From: Saprospiraceae bacterium
Lineage (GTDB): Bacteria; Bacteroidota; Bacteroidia; Chitinophagales; Saprospiraceae
Length of the DNA stretch: 36,003 nucleotides
Assembly (NCBI GenBank): GCA_029263015.1
Contig: JAJCYI010000077.1
Coordinates: 1-36,003, forward strand
Direction: 5' to 3'
Both the position numbers and the translations under genes were made by a program. Positions 7,581-15,311 of this stretch are shown piece after piece. The notes beneath the pieces were generated by a model. It was not told the origin of the DNA. It searched no databases and saw nothing but the letters and a program-made list of their open reading frames with translations. Positions within the stretch are counted from its first letter, which is position 1, and each line of letters begins with the position of its first letter.

Positions 7581-7588
7581 CAAAAGTA
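7581..7588 (-). promoter_or_regulatory. Candidate Bacteroidota -7 box upstream of pruA
   Basis: On the minus strand the sequence reads TACTTTTG, an exact match to the Bacteroidota TAnnTTTG -7 consensus, about 40 bases before the pruA ATG. The -33 TTTG element is not obvious, so only the -7 half is supported. Confidence 0.45.
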
Positions 7589-7692
7589 ATGAATCGGGAC
7601 ACGGGAAAGCAGGGTTTCTGACGAAAATTTGTTCGGTCAAAATAATTTTATTGAACCACGAAAGGCAAATTGGGACACAAAGGAAAGATCGT

Positions 7693-8376
7693 TTAAATTA
7701 TCTCCATCAATCTTTTAATGCGGTCTATTTCATAAGTTGGTTTATGCTTTGTAAGATTGGTATTGCCTGACGGGTTGTACCAGCAAGTGTGAAGGCCAAA
7801 GTTGTTCCCTCCCTGAATATCAGAATTCAAACTATCTCCAACTACAATGACCTCGTCTTTAGATGGGTGTCCAATTCCTGAAAAGGCATGCTCAAAAAAA
7901 CCAGCATCTGGTTTTGAAACACCTATTTCATCCGACACGACGATGCATTCGAAATAATGTGCAAAATCTGCTTTTTTGATTCTGGGCCGCTGTACTTCTT
8001 TCAGGCCATTTGTGATGAGGCACAATTTGTGGTCATTGTCCAACAATTCCTCCACCAACGCCCTCGCCCCATCGATCATAAAATCCGTTTGTGAAAGCTC
8101 TTGCAAATAATAACTGTTCATTTCAGCCGGGTCACGGTATTCACCAATGGCATCCATAAATCTTTCAAAACGAATATAGCGCAATTCAATGGCCGTGATT
8201 TCATTCCTTTCAAAAGCAGCCCATGTTTCATTGTTTATATCCTTATATATTTGAAAATAAAGAGGATCAGGTTTTATATTAAATTTTTCAAATGTGCAAG
8301 ACAACGCATGGCGGGCAGATTTTTTAAAATCAAAAAGAGTATCGTCAGCGTCAAAAAAAATCCATTGGTATTTCAT
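7693..8376 (-). CDS. HAD-family hydrolase, YjjG/YfnB-type pyrimidine nucleotidase
   Basis: The frame can be extended upstream to a TTG, but the ATG giving MKYQWIFFDADDTLFDF is chosen because it puts HAD motif I (Asp9 and Asp11) at the usual N-terminal position; the product is 227 residues. Motif II is LITNGLK, motif III lies around SKPDAGFFEHA, and motif IV is VVGDSLNSDIQGG. A helical C1 cap lies between motifs I and II. The pattern fits the YjjG/YfnB family of 5'-nucleotidases, which hydrolyse non-canonical pyrimidine nucleotides, although HAD substrate assignment is uncertain. It is cytoplasmic and lies 62 bases downstream of the antiporter gene on the same strand, with its own candidate promoter in that gap. 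Confidence 0.85.
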   Translation of the reverse strand: MKYQWIFFDADDTLFDFKKSARHALSCTFEKFNIKPDPLYFQIYKDINNETWAAFERNEITAIELRYIRFERFMDAIGEYRDPAEMNSYYLQELSQTDFMIDGARALVEELLDNDHKLCLITNGLKEVQRPRIKKADFAHYFECIVVSDEIGVSKPDAGFFEHAFSGIGHPSKDEVIVVGDSLNSDIQGGNNFGLHTCWYNPSGNTNLTKHKPTYEIDRIKRLMEII

Positions 8377-8380
8377 CGGG

Positions 8381-8388
8381 CGAATATA
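8381..8388 (-). promoter_or_regulatory. Candidate near-leaderless -7 box for the HAD gene
   Basis: The minus strand reads TATATTCG five bases from the ATG at 8374-8376 (one mismatch to TAnnTTTG). This would place the transcript start at or within the start codon, like the box before the permease gene near 13270. It is a weak call based on one motif. Confidence 0.3.
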
Positions 8389-8438
8389 GGAAACTGGTGT
8401 CGGGCATTTAGGGAAGCCAGTATTACGAAGGGTGTATT

Positions 8439-9401
8439 TCAACCCTTAAACAAGACCAGAGACACCAAATAAACAACATATAATATTGTAAATACTATTC
8501 CTTCCCTTTTGCTAATCATTTTAGGTGTATATAAAAAGGAAGCACCGAACAATAAAAAGCTGGCCAATGCCACTAGGCCGAGGTCGTAATTGGAGGCTTC
8601 TGCAATATATGGCATGGGTTTTATGGTCGCTGTCACACCTAGCACCAAAAATATATTTAGGATATTGGACCCAATAACATTTCCGATGGCCATGTCGGTT
8701 TTCCCCTTTCTCGCTGCAACAACAGCCGCTGCTAATTCTGGGAGAGACGTACCGATGGCCACGATGGTGAGGCCGATCACCCGCTCACTAACACCTGCCA
8801 TAGTTGCCAGCCCGATTGCACCGTCAACCAATAACTTGCCTCCGATAAATAGGCCAACTATTCCGACGACCACTAAAAACACACTTTTCCAAATAGAAAT
8901 CACATGCACGTCGTCTGTCTGATCGGGTTCTTTCCTCGCCATTTCGAAAGTGTAAACGAAAAAGATAATCAAAAAACAGAGCAAAATCATCCCATCCGTC
9001 CTGGATATAAAATTGCCATTTGCATCTCTATCCAACCATAAGTCATTGGCCATCAGTCCCAAAACTACGACTGCAAGCAAACCAAATGGTATTTCTTTCC
9101 AAGTGGTATTTGATGAAATGACCAAAGGAGAAAACAGCGAGGCAACTCCCAATATGAGCAAGATATTGGCAATGTTGCTGCCCAAAACATTTGCAATTGC
9201 CAGGTTTGTCGAGCCTTCGATGGCCGAAAAAATATTAATCGCAAGTTCTGGAGTGGAAGTACCAAGGGCAACAATGGTCAGTCCAATTACTAAGTCTGAT
9301 ACATTAAACCGTTTGGCAATGGAAGAAGCTCCATCTACCAACCAATTGGCAGAAAAAAGCGTGAGCACAAGTCCCCCAATCAAAAAAAGAAGATCAAGCA
9401 T
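8439..9401 (-). CDS. Calcium/sodium antiporter (CaCA family, YrbG-like)
   Basis: This 320-residue inner-membrane protein exchanges Na+ for Ca2+. It has the two inverted alpha-repeats of the CaCA superfamily. The first contains VIGLTIVALGTSTPELAINI followed by ANVLGSNIANILLILG; the second contains VIGLTIVAIGTSLPELAAAV followed by GNVIGSNILNIFLVLG. The GTSxPE and GSN motifs carry the ion-binding residues. About ten membrane helices are visible, with a charged loop (RKEPDQTDDVH) between the halves, and the length is typical for the YrbG branch. It starts three bases after the coaD stop codon, so it is translationally coupled to coaD in one operon. Confidence 0.93.
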   Translation of the reverse strand: MLDLLFLIGGLVLTLFSANWLVDGASSIAKRFNVSDLVIGLTIVALGTSTPELAINIFSAIEGSTNLAIANVLGSNIANILLILGVASLFSPLVISSNTTWKEIPFGLLAVVVLGLMANDLWLDRDANGNFISRTDGMILLCFLIIFFVYTFEMARKEPDQTDDVHVISIWKSVFLVVVGIVGLFIGGKLLVDGAIGLATMAGVSERVIGLTIVAIGTSLPELAAAVVAARKGKTDMAIGNVIGSNILNIFLVLGVTATIKPMPYIAEASNYDLGLVALASFLLFGASFLYTPKMISKREGIVFTILYVVYLVSLVLFKG

Positions 9402-9404
9402 GAA

Positions 9405-9869
9405 TTATAGTTTGGGTAATTTTAGGGTCGCTGGCAAAAAAGGCGAGGCATCTCCCCCACCCCTTATTATTTCACGGACGATCGAAGAGCTGATATGCGA
9501 ATAGGCTGGCTCACTAATAAGGAAAACTGTTTCCAGGTTTTTTCCAACGATGTTGTTCAATTGTGAAATCGTTTTTTCATAATCAAAATCAGATGCATTC
9601 CTCAGGCCTCTTAATAAAAACCCTGCACCGATTTTATTGCAATAATGTGCAGTCAGTCCTTCATAACTAGCAATTTCAATTTTCGGCTCATCGCCAAATA
9701 CCTCCTCCAACCAATTGAGCCTCTGTTCCAATGTGTATAAGTATTTCTTTTGGGAATTAATGCCCACAGCGACTACCACCTTGTCGAAAATAGGCAAGGC
9801 CCTTTTGACAATTCGTACATGCCCAGTGGTGATCGGGTCAAACGATCCGGGGAAGACTGCTATTTTCAT
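9405..9869 (-). CDS. coaD: Phosphopantetheine adenylyltransferase
   Basis: This enzyme transfers AMP from ATP to 4'-phosphopantetheine, giving dephospho-CoA, the penultimate step of coenzyme A synthesis. At 154 residues it has the standard length. Motifs are MKIAVFPGSFDPITTGH (nucleotidyltransferase (T/H)xGH with His17), LLRGLRNASDFDYE, which binds the pantetheine substrate, and HISSSIVREI (the ISSTxVR signature). It is cytoplasmic and hexameric in known relatives. It lies 46 bases downstream of the macrodomain gene and three bases upstream of the antiporter gene. Confidence 0.97.
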   Translation of the reverse strand: MKIAVFPGSFDPITTGHVRIVKRALPIFDKVVVAVGINSQKKYLYTLEQRLNWLEEVFGDEPKIEIASYEGLTAHYCNKIGAGFLLRGLRNASDFDYEKTISQLNNIVGKNLETVFLISEPAYSHISSSIVREIIRGGGDASPFLPATLKLPKL

Positions 9870-9915
9870 TGGAATTGCTTTTGCCCTTTGAAATTATCAG
9901 GTATTTAAGTTGCTT

Positions 9916-10437
9916 CTAACCAACCATTCTCTCCGCGTAAAGTTGGTAATTTTCGACGTCAAAGCAAACGAAGGTTACTTTTTCGATAAAAGTATTTTGG
10001 TTGATAAAATGGGCGGTTTCCTGGAAGGCCGTCTCTGCCGCCAAATTCTTTGGAAAACCAAAAACGCCCGTACTGATATTTGGGAAAGCAATGGTTTTCA
10101 ATTGGTTATCAACTGCCAATTGCAAACTGTTGCGGTAGCAATTCTTTAAAAGTCTCACCATTTCATCCTTTTTTTCATCGTCCCATATTGGCCCTACCGT
10201 GTGGATCACAAACTTTGCAGGCAAGTTGCCAGCTGTTGTAATAACAGCCTCTCCTGTTGGGCAACCGCCCTGTTTTGCCCTGATCAATTTACACGCCTCT
10301 AAAATGGCAGGGCCTCCGGTACGGTGAATAGCTCCGTCAACTCCCCCACCCCCTAAAAGTGATGAGTTGGCGGCATTGACGATGACATCCACATTGATTT
10401 TTGTAATATCCCCTTGTTTTAGTTTTATCCGTTTCAT
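9916..10437 (-). CDS. Macrodomain protein, probable O-acetyl-ADP-ribose deacetylase (YmdB-like)
   Basis: This is a single 173-residue macrodomain. It starts with [20 protein letters not shown] and has the ADP-ribose-binding [18 protein letters not shown], the [20 protein letters not shown] stretch typical of MacroD/YmdB proteins, and the phosphate-binding loop STGVFGFP. Relatives remove ADP-ribose from proteins or hydrolyse O-acetyl-ADP-ribose. It is cytoplasmic and is the first gene of a probable macrodomain-coaD-antiporter operon. The exact substrate is not readable from sequence. Confidence 0.93.
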   Translation of the reverse strand: MKRIKLKQGDITKINVDVIVNAANSSLLGGGGVDGAIHRTGGPAILEACKLIRAKQGGCPTGEAVITTAGNLPAKFVIHTVGPIWDDEKKDEMVRLLKNCYRNSLQLAVDNQLKTIAFPNISTGVFGFPKNLAAETAFQETAHFINQNTFIEKVTFVCFDVENYQLYAERMVG

Positions 10438-10572
10438 TATTTTGAGATTGAAATTGAGAAATTAGAGGTATTCTGTTAAATTCCCACTGTTAGCTTTTTC
10501 AGTTCACAAAAGATACAAAAGAAATCAAAAGAGAAGGTCATTTTTGCGTTCTTCCATCCAATTTCAGAATTT

Positions 10573-10629
10573 CCAATTTCTAATTTCTAATTTCTAATTT
10601 CTAATTTCTAATTTCTAATTTCTAATTTC
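10573..10629. repeat. Period-7 tandem repeat (TTTCTAA) upstream of pfkA
   Basis: Eight consecutive 7-base units, the first degenerate (CCAATTT) and seven reading CTAATTT, end 17 bases before the pfkA start codon. The spacer also holds a related AATTTCAGAATTTCCAATTT. Unit number could vary by slippage and change the spacing of upstream signals. Confidence 0.85.
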
Positions 10630-10646
10630 AGAACCTTCTCCAAAAT

Positions 10647-11753
10647 ATGGAAAAAAAGAAAAAAATACTAATTCTCACAGGCGGCGGCGATTGCCCAGGC
10701 TTGAACGCCGTCATCCGTGCAATCAGCAAAGCTGCCCGGCAAAACGGTAATTATGAGGTCTGGGGCAGTATCGAAGCATTCAATGGCGTGATGAAAGACC
10801 AACCTGAAATCGTGAAGTTGACAAGACGTCGGGTGGCTGGGATACACGTAAAAGGTGGCACCATCTTAAAAACCACCAACAAAGGTAATCCACTGAAATA
10901 CCCTACCCAACTGGAAGATGGCACCTGGACTACCCGCGACCGGTCCGATGAACTGATTAATAAAATCAACGCCCTTGGCTTCCATGCCGTTGTCAATATT
11001 GGTGGAGATGGCAGCCAGACTATTTCACAGGCTTTGTTTGAAAAAGGGCTGAACATCGTCGGGGTACCCAAAACCATTGATAATGACCTGTCTGCCACGG
11101 ATCTGACTTTTGGGTTTACCACCGCCGTTCAGATCGCAACGGAAAGTTTTGACCGCTTGGTGACTACTGCCGAAAGCCACCACCGAGTGATGATAATGGA
11201 AGTAATGGGCAGGGACGCTGGGTGGATCGCACTCCACACGGCCATTGCCGGAGGGGCCGAAATCTGCCTTATCCCCGAAATACCTTTTGACCTGAAATTC
11301 ATTTTGAGAAAAATAAAAAAGCGCTACAACAAAGGCCGGGGGTTCGTCAACATCGTTATTTCAGAAGGGGCAAAACCGGTGGGGGGATCGGTGACAGGCA
11401 ACTTGGCCAAGGTCAAAGGCGACCTCCACATCAAACTCGGCGGCGTGGCCAACCAACTGCGAGCCGACCTGGAAGCTGCTGGCTGTCAGTCCCAGATCCG
11501 CACTACCATCCTGGGGCACACACAGCGCGGCGGAACGCCTGTCTCTTTTGACCGGATATTGGCGACGGCGATGGGTGTAAAGGCTTTCGAACTCATTGAC
11601 AATGAGGACTTTGGAAAAATGGCTGCTTTCCGTAACAACCGTGTGGAATCAACAACGTTGAAAGAAGCCATCAGTCAATATAAGGTGCTCAAACCCGATA
11701 GCTATCTGATCAGAACGGCGAGGACGGTTGGGGTTTCGTTCGGGGACAAGTGA
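10647..11753 (+). CDS. pfkA: 6-phosphofructokinase (ATP-type by key residue)
   Basis: This enzyme phosphorylates fructose 6-phosphate to fructose 1,6-bisphosphate, the committed step of glycolysis. The 368-residue protein shows ILTGGGDCPGLNAVIR at the N-terminus, GGDGS at 119-123, the catalytic PKTIDND (Asp145), MGRDAGW, and QRGGTPVSFDRILA. Gly122 corresponds to E. coli Gly104, which favours ATP, while Lys142 corresponds to position 124, where Lys is typical of PPi-using enzymes. The Gly/Lys combination is known from group III (clade X) enzymes, which are generally ATP-dependent. The length exceeds the 320-residue E. coli enzyme, with an insert near KYPTQLEDGTWTTRD. It is followed by a bidirectional hairpin shared with tyrS. 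Confidence 0.93.
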   Translation: MEKKKKILILTGGGDCPGLNAVIRAISKAARQNGNYEVWGSIEAFNGVMKDQPEIVKLTRRRVAGIHVKGGTILKTTNKGNPLKYPTQLEDGTWTTRDRSDELINKINALGFHAVVNIGGDGSQTISQALFEKGLNIVGVPKTIDNDLSATDLTFGFTTAVQIATESFDRLVTTAESHHRVMIMEVMGRDAGWIALHTAIAGGAEICLIPEIPFDLKFILRKIKKRYNKGRGFVNIVISEGAKPVGGSVTGNLAKVKGDLHIKLGGVANQLRADLEAAGCQSQIRTTILGHTQRGGTPVSFDRILATAMGVKAFELIDNEDFGKMAAFRNNRVESTTLKEAISQYKVLKPDSYLIRTARTVGVSFGDK

Positions 11754-11756
11754 TTG

Positions 11757-11810
11757 AACGCAGAGACGCAGAGGTGCAGAGAATAAAAAAGACCTCGGCG
11801 TCTCTGCGTT
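11757..11810. terminator. Bidirectional terminator-like hairpin between pfkA and tyrS
   Basis: AACGCAGAGACGCAGAGGT (11757-11775) pairs with ACCTCGGCGTCTCTGCGTT (11792-11810) with one mismatch. It starts three bases after the pfkA stop and ends at the tyrS stop, where the two genes converge. The word GCAGAGACGCAGAG is internally repetitive. Confidence 0.7.
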
Positions 11811-13084
11811 TAATCCGCCACCACCATAAACTTATTCTTTTTGCCATTTTCCACCATTACGTAACGCCCGTGCAAAAGTGATTCGTGGTTCACAACCAAT
11901 TCAGGATCAGTCACTTTGTCCTTGTTCACAGATACTGCCTGCCCTTTAATGGCGCGCCGGGCTTCACTTTTTGACGTAACGATATCCGTACTTTCAGCCA
12001 TCAGGTCAATGATGTTGACACCGTTGGCAAGTGCATCTTTTGGCACCTTGAAACTCGGAATTTCTTCCGCCACGGTGGCCAGGTCTTTTTCACCCAATGC
12101 TAGCAAAGTTTCTTTCTTTGCTTTGTTGTTGAACATAAGTTCCGAAACTTTCTGCACAGCATTGAATGCTTCTGTGCTATGCACCCGGACAGTCACCTCT
12201 TCCGCCAGCAACCGCTTCAGCATCCTCGGATCATGCTCGTATTGAGCCTCCATCGCCTCCACTTCTTCTTTACTTTTATAAGAAAAATAGCGGGTAAATT
12301 TTGGCACATCCCTGTCGTCGGCATTGATCCAGAACTGGTAAAACTTATAGGGTGTCGTCATCTCGGCATCCATCCAAATGTTACCTGCCGTTGATTTTCC
12401 GAATTTGGTTCCGTCAGCTTTTGTGAGCAGCGGCGTGGTGATGCCATGCGCCTTGGCACCTAGGTTTTTACCCACAAATTCAGTCCCAGAAGTGATGTTG
12501 CCCCATTGGTCGCTGCCGCCCATTTGTATGGTGCATCCATATTTTTGGTACAGGCACTGAAAGTCGTATCCCTGGAGCAATTGGTAGCTGAATTCAGTAA
12601 AAGAAATCCCCGTGTCCAACCTTCTTTTGACACTTTCTTTTGAAAGCATGTAATTGACTGTTAGTGTTTTACCAACATTTCTCATAAAATCCAGGATGTT
12701 CATGTTTTTATAAAAATCCAGGTTGTTGGCAAGGATTGCCTTGTTGGGGCCGTCTTCAAAATTGATGAACCGTTCCATTTGTCCAATCTGACGCGCCACA
12801 TTTGCATCGAGTTCTTCCTCCGATTTCAGTTCCCGCTCTTTGTCCTTGCCTGAGGGGTCGCCGATGCGCCCGGTCGCACCGCCCATGAGCACGATCGGCG
12901 TATTACCGGTGCGCTGGAAAAGGTTCAGCAACATCACCTGAACATAATTTCCAATGGTGAGTGACGGCGCAGTTGGATCAAATCCAATATAACCTATCTT
13001 CCCTCCGTTTTTGAGGTGTTCACCAGCACCATCTGTCATTTGGTGCAACATGGTCCGCCAATTCAGTTCTTCTGTGAAATTCAT
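11810..13084 (-). CDS. tyrS: Tyrosyl-tRNA synthetase
   Basis: This class I synthetase charges tRNA-Tyr with tyrosine. The 424-residue length matches the bacterial TyrRS family. Visible features are the HIGH-type region (FDPTAPSLTIGNYV), the tyrosine pocket QLLQGYDFQCLY, QMGGSDQWGNITSG, the KMSKS-type loop KFGKS, and a C-terminal S4 RNA-binding domain (SKSEARRAIKGQAVSVN). It is cytoplasmic. It converges on pfkA and diverges from the permease gene, with a perfect 15-bp hairpin in the divergent spacer. Confidence 0.97.
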   Translation of the reverse strand: MNFTEELNWRTMLHQMTDGAGEHLKNGGKIGYIGFDPTAPSLTIGNYVQVMLLNLFQRTGNTPIVLMGGATGRIGDPSGKDKERELKSEEELDANVARQIGQMERFINFEDGPNKAILANNLDFYKNMNILDFMRNVGKTLTVNYMLSKESVKRRLDTGISFTEFSYQLLQGYDFQCLYQKYGCTIQMGGSDQWGNITSGTEFVGKNLGAKAHGITTPLLTKADGTKFGKSTAGNIWMDAEMTTPYKFYQFWINADDRDVPKFTRYFSYKSKEEVEAMEAQYEHDPRMLKRLLAEEVTVRVHSTEAFNAVQKVSELMFNNKAKKETLLALGEKDLATVAEEIPSFKVPKDALANGVNIIDLMAESTDIVTSKSEARRAIKGQAVSVNKDKVTDPELVVNHESLLHGRYVMVENGKKNKFMVVAD

Positions 13085-13134
13085 TTTTAGAGTCTTTGAG
13101 TTTCTGAGAGTTTGAGTTTCTGAGGGTTTTGAAA

Positions 13135-13167
13135 AGAAGCGACGCTTTTCTAAAAAGCGTCGCTTCT
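13135..13167. repeat. Perfect 15-bp hairpin in the tyrS/permease divergent spacer
   Basis: AGAAGCGACGCTTTT and its exact complement flank a 3-base loop. It lies upstream of both divergent start codons, so it is not a normal terminator for either gene. The surrounding spacer consists of repeated GAGTTTCTGAG words, with a complement CTCAGAAACT near 13220. Confidence 0.7.
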
Positions 13168-13264
13168 ATGCCTGAGTTCCTGAGAAAGCCGTTTCATTCA
13201 AAAATCCATGAACCCAAACTCTCAGAAACTATTTTCTAACCGCGCCAAAAATAGACAACTTCAA

Positions 13265-13272
13265 TATCTTTG
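13265..13272 (+). promoter_or_regulatory. Candidate leaderless -7 box before the permease gene
   Basis: TATCTTTG matches TAnnTTTG exactly and ends five bases before the ATG at 13278, which puts the expected transcript start at the start codon itself. No -33 TTG is clear. Confidence 0.4.
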
Positions 13273-13277
13273 CCGAC

Positions 13278-14579
13278 ATGAACCTCGAACGATTTATTGC
13301 AAACCGCGTTGCATCCACCAACCAACAATCCTTTTCAGGGTTGATTATCCGCATTGCCATCATTGCCGTGGCCCTGAGCCTTGCTGTAATGATTATTGCA
13401 TCAGCGGTCATCGCAGGTTTCAAGTTACAGATCGGAGACAAGATATTTGGCTTTTGGGGGCACATCCACATCACGAGTACCCAGATCAACCGGACGACGG
13501 GCGAAGCGGTGCCAATTAGCATTAATCAAGATTTCTACCCAAGTATCGATACGGTAGGCCCTGTCAGGTACCGTGAAAATTTTTCCTTGCTGGGTTATGA
13601 ACTTCCTTTTGAAGTAAAAAAAGCAACTAACGGTGGCATCAAGCACATCCAGGCATTCACGCTCAAGCCGGGCATCATTAAAACGAAGTCTGAGATCGAG
13701 GGCATTGTACTGAAAGGAATCGGAGATGATTTTGAGTGGTCATTTTTCGACAAGTACCTGGTTGAGGGTGAACAATTGGAAATGCAAGATTCGGCTTCCG
13801 GCAGGGGCATTATTTTATCCAAACAAACCGCGACCAGGTTGCAGTTGAAGGTGGGCGACCAATTTATTTTCAATTATGTCCAGGACGGGGACACCTTCCT
13901 CCGCCGATTCCAAGTACAGGGCCTTTACAAAACGGGACTGGAAGAATACGACCGTAAATTTGCATTGGTCGATATCAGGCAAGTGCAAAGCCTGCTCGGT
14001 TGGCAACCCGATCAAGTGGGTGGCTTTGAGGTGTTTATTGACGACCTGAGCGACCTGGAAATCATGTCGGAATACATTTATTATGAAGAAATCCCCAGTG
14101 AGTTATATTGCGAAAGCATCCGCAGCAAGTACCCTGCAATATTTGAATGGCTGGCCTTGCAGGACATCAATGAAGTCGTCATTATCATGCTAATGATAAT
14201 TGTTGGTTTGATTAACATGGTAACGGCCCTGATGATCCTCATCCTTGAGCGCACCAATATGATCGGCACATTAAAAGCACTCGGTCAAACGAATTGGGGC
14301 ATCCGAAAAATATTCCTTTACCATGCTGGGAGAATCATCTTACTGGGTTTGTTTTGGGGAAATTTAATGGGAATCGGGTTCTGCCTGTTGCAGCAAAGAT
14401 TTGGCATCATCCAACTCTCGGAAGAAAATTACTACCTCTCCGTCGCACCGATCGAATTGAAATATTGGACTATCCTTATCCTTAATATTGGCGCGCTGTT
14501 GGCCATCATGTTATTCCTGATTATCCCGTCCTGGTTGGTTACAAGGATCAGTCCGGTGGAAGCAATCAGGTTTAAGTGA
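13278..14579 (+). CDS. FtsX/LolC-LolE-type ABC transporter permease
   Basis: This 433-residue inner-membrane protein has the MacB/LolC-E permease layout: an N-terminal membrane helix (about 22-45), a large periplasmic domain (about 50-265), and three C-terminal helices in an FtsX domain. The latter begins near IMLMIIVGLINMVTALMILI and ends with SWLVTRISPVEAIRFK. The cytoplasmic coupling segment ERTNMIGTLKALGQTNWGIR follows the second helix. LolC/E proteins move lipoproteins out of the inner membrane with the LolD ATPase. No ATPase gene lies next to it, so the ATPase is probably encoded elsewhere. Transport of lipoproteins is inferred from family resemblance. Confidence 0.88.
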   Translation: MNLERFIANRVASTNQQSFSGLIIRIAIIAVALSLAVMIIASAVIAGFKLQIGDKIFGFWGHIHITSTQINRTTGEAVPISINQDFYPSIDTVGPVRYRENFSLLGYELPFEVKKATNGGIKHIQAFTLKPGIIKTKSEIEGIVLKGIGDDFEWSFFDKYLVEGEQLEMQDSASGRGIILSKQTATRLQLKVGDQFIFNYVQDGDTFLRRFQVQGLYKTGLEEYDRKFALVDIRQVQSLLGWQPDQVGGFEVFIDDLSDLEIMSEYIYYEEIPSELYCESIRSKYPAIFEWLALQDINEVVIIMLMIIVGLINMVTALMILILERTNMIGTLKALGQTNWGIRKIFLYHAGRIILLGLFWGNLMGIGFCLLQQRFGIIQLSEENYYLSVAPIELKYWTILILNIGALLAIMLFLIIPSWLVTRISPVEAIRFK

Positions 14580-14626
14580 TGCGTGGATTAATCCTTGAGT
14601 TCTGCGTAATAAAGAAAAAATAGGAA

Positions 14627-15148
14627 ATGAAATTGCTACCTCAAATAATAATTTTGACAATCATTGATTTTGTTCTAATCTGGATTTGGGTAAAAGCAAT
14701 AGACCCCGACCCAAGTATTTCAATCGGATTAATAATTTTAGTGCCTCTTGTTTTCGGATTGAATTTGATTGCAGCAGGGATTGTATATTTTATTAAGAAA
14801 GAATTTGTAAAACTCTTTTTATTCAATACTATAATCGCTTCGACTATTATGTATTTCTTATTTATTGAAGGAATAAATCGGCATCAGAGATTGAGGTTAG
14901 AAAGCTGGGAATTCCAAAAAACAGATACGATTTTTACAATTATCAGATGGAAAGAATCGAATACTTTTAACATGTCTTATAGCACAAACCCTGGTTCTTC
15001 CTGGGGGCTCGAGGGAGGAAGTTGCGAAATTGAAAGTGATGAAATTATTTTATATGGAGACTCCACAGAGTATAAAATCAAAGACATGATGTTATTTGGC
15101 TTTAGAGAAGTAAGAGATACAATCAAATTAAAAAAAATAGAAAGATAA
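14627..15148 (+). CDS. Hypothetical membrane protein (173 aa)
   Basis: I do not recognise a family. Three hydrophobic segments are visible: ILTIIDFVLIWIWVKAI (about 8-25), a long one around ISIGLIILVPLVFGLNLIAA (about 32-55), and FLFNTIIASTIMYFLFIEGI (about 64-84). A soluble C-terminal half, rich in Trp, Ser and charged residues (YSTNPGSSWGLEGGSCEIES), follows. The gene is AT-rich compared with the permease upstream. It is followed at once by an attC-like hairpin, so it may be an acquired single-gene unit. Confidence 0.7.
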   Translation: MKLLPQIIILTIIDFVLIWIWVKAIDPDPSISIGLIILVPLVFGLNLIAAGIVYFIKKEFVKLFLFNTIIASTIMYFLFIEGINRHQRLRLESWEFQKTDTIFTIIRWKESNTFNMSYSTNPGSSWGLEGGSCEIESDEIILYGDSTEYKIKDMMLFGFREVRDTIKLKKIER

Positions 15149-15153
15149 ATACT

Positions 15154-15220
15154 ACGCACAACAAAGGTAGCGGTCCATTCCGCCTAAACGGCGGCACGGT
15201 AGCTACACGAGATGTTAGTC
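15154..15220. repeat. attC-like imperfect hairpin after the membrane orphan
   Basis: Starting a few bases after the stop of the 173-aa gene, a GC-rich imperfect inverted repeat can be drawn. ACAAC on the left faces GTTAG on the right, GTAGC (15167-15171) pairs with GCTAC (15202-15206), and CCGCC (15180-15184) pairs with GGCGG (15190-15194) around TAAAC. Size, asymmetry and the GTTAG end resemble integron attC sites, but the left core box does not fit the RYYYAAC consensus. It could also be an unrelated structured repeat. Confidence 0.4.
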
Positions 15221-15311
15221 AGAATCAGAAAAAACCAACCAATTACATTTGATGAAAATATATGACCGTGTTGTTTTAGCTAAAAAATGAAAGAAATACC
15301 AAAAAAGGGAT

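Noticed and set aside
13229-13646. Minus-strand frames opposite the permease gene
   Set aside because: They are shadows of a convincing membrane protein with family motifs on the + strand.
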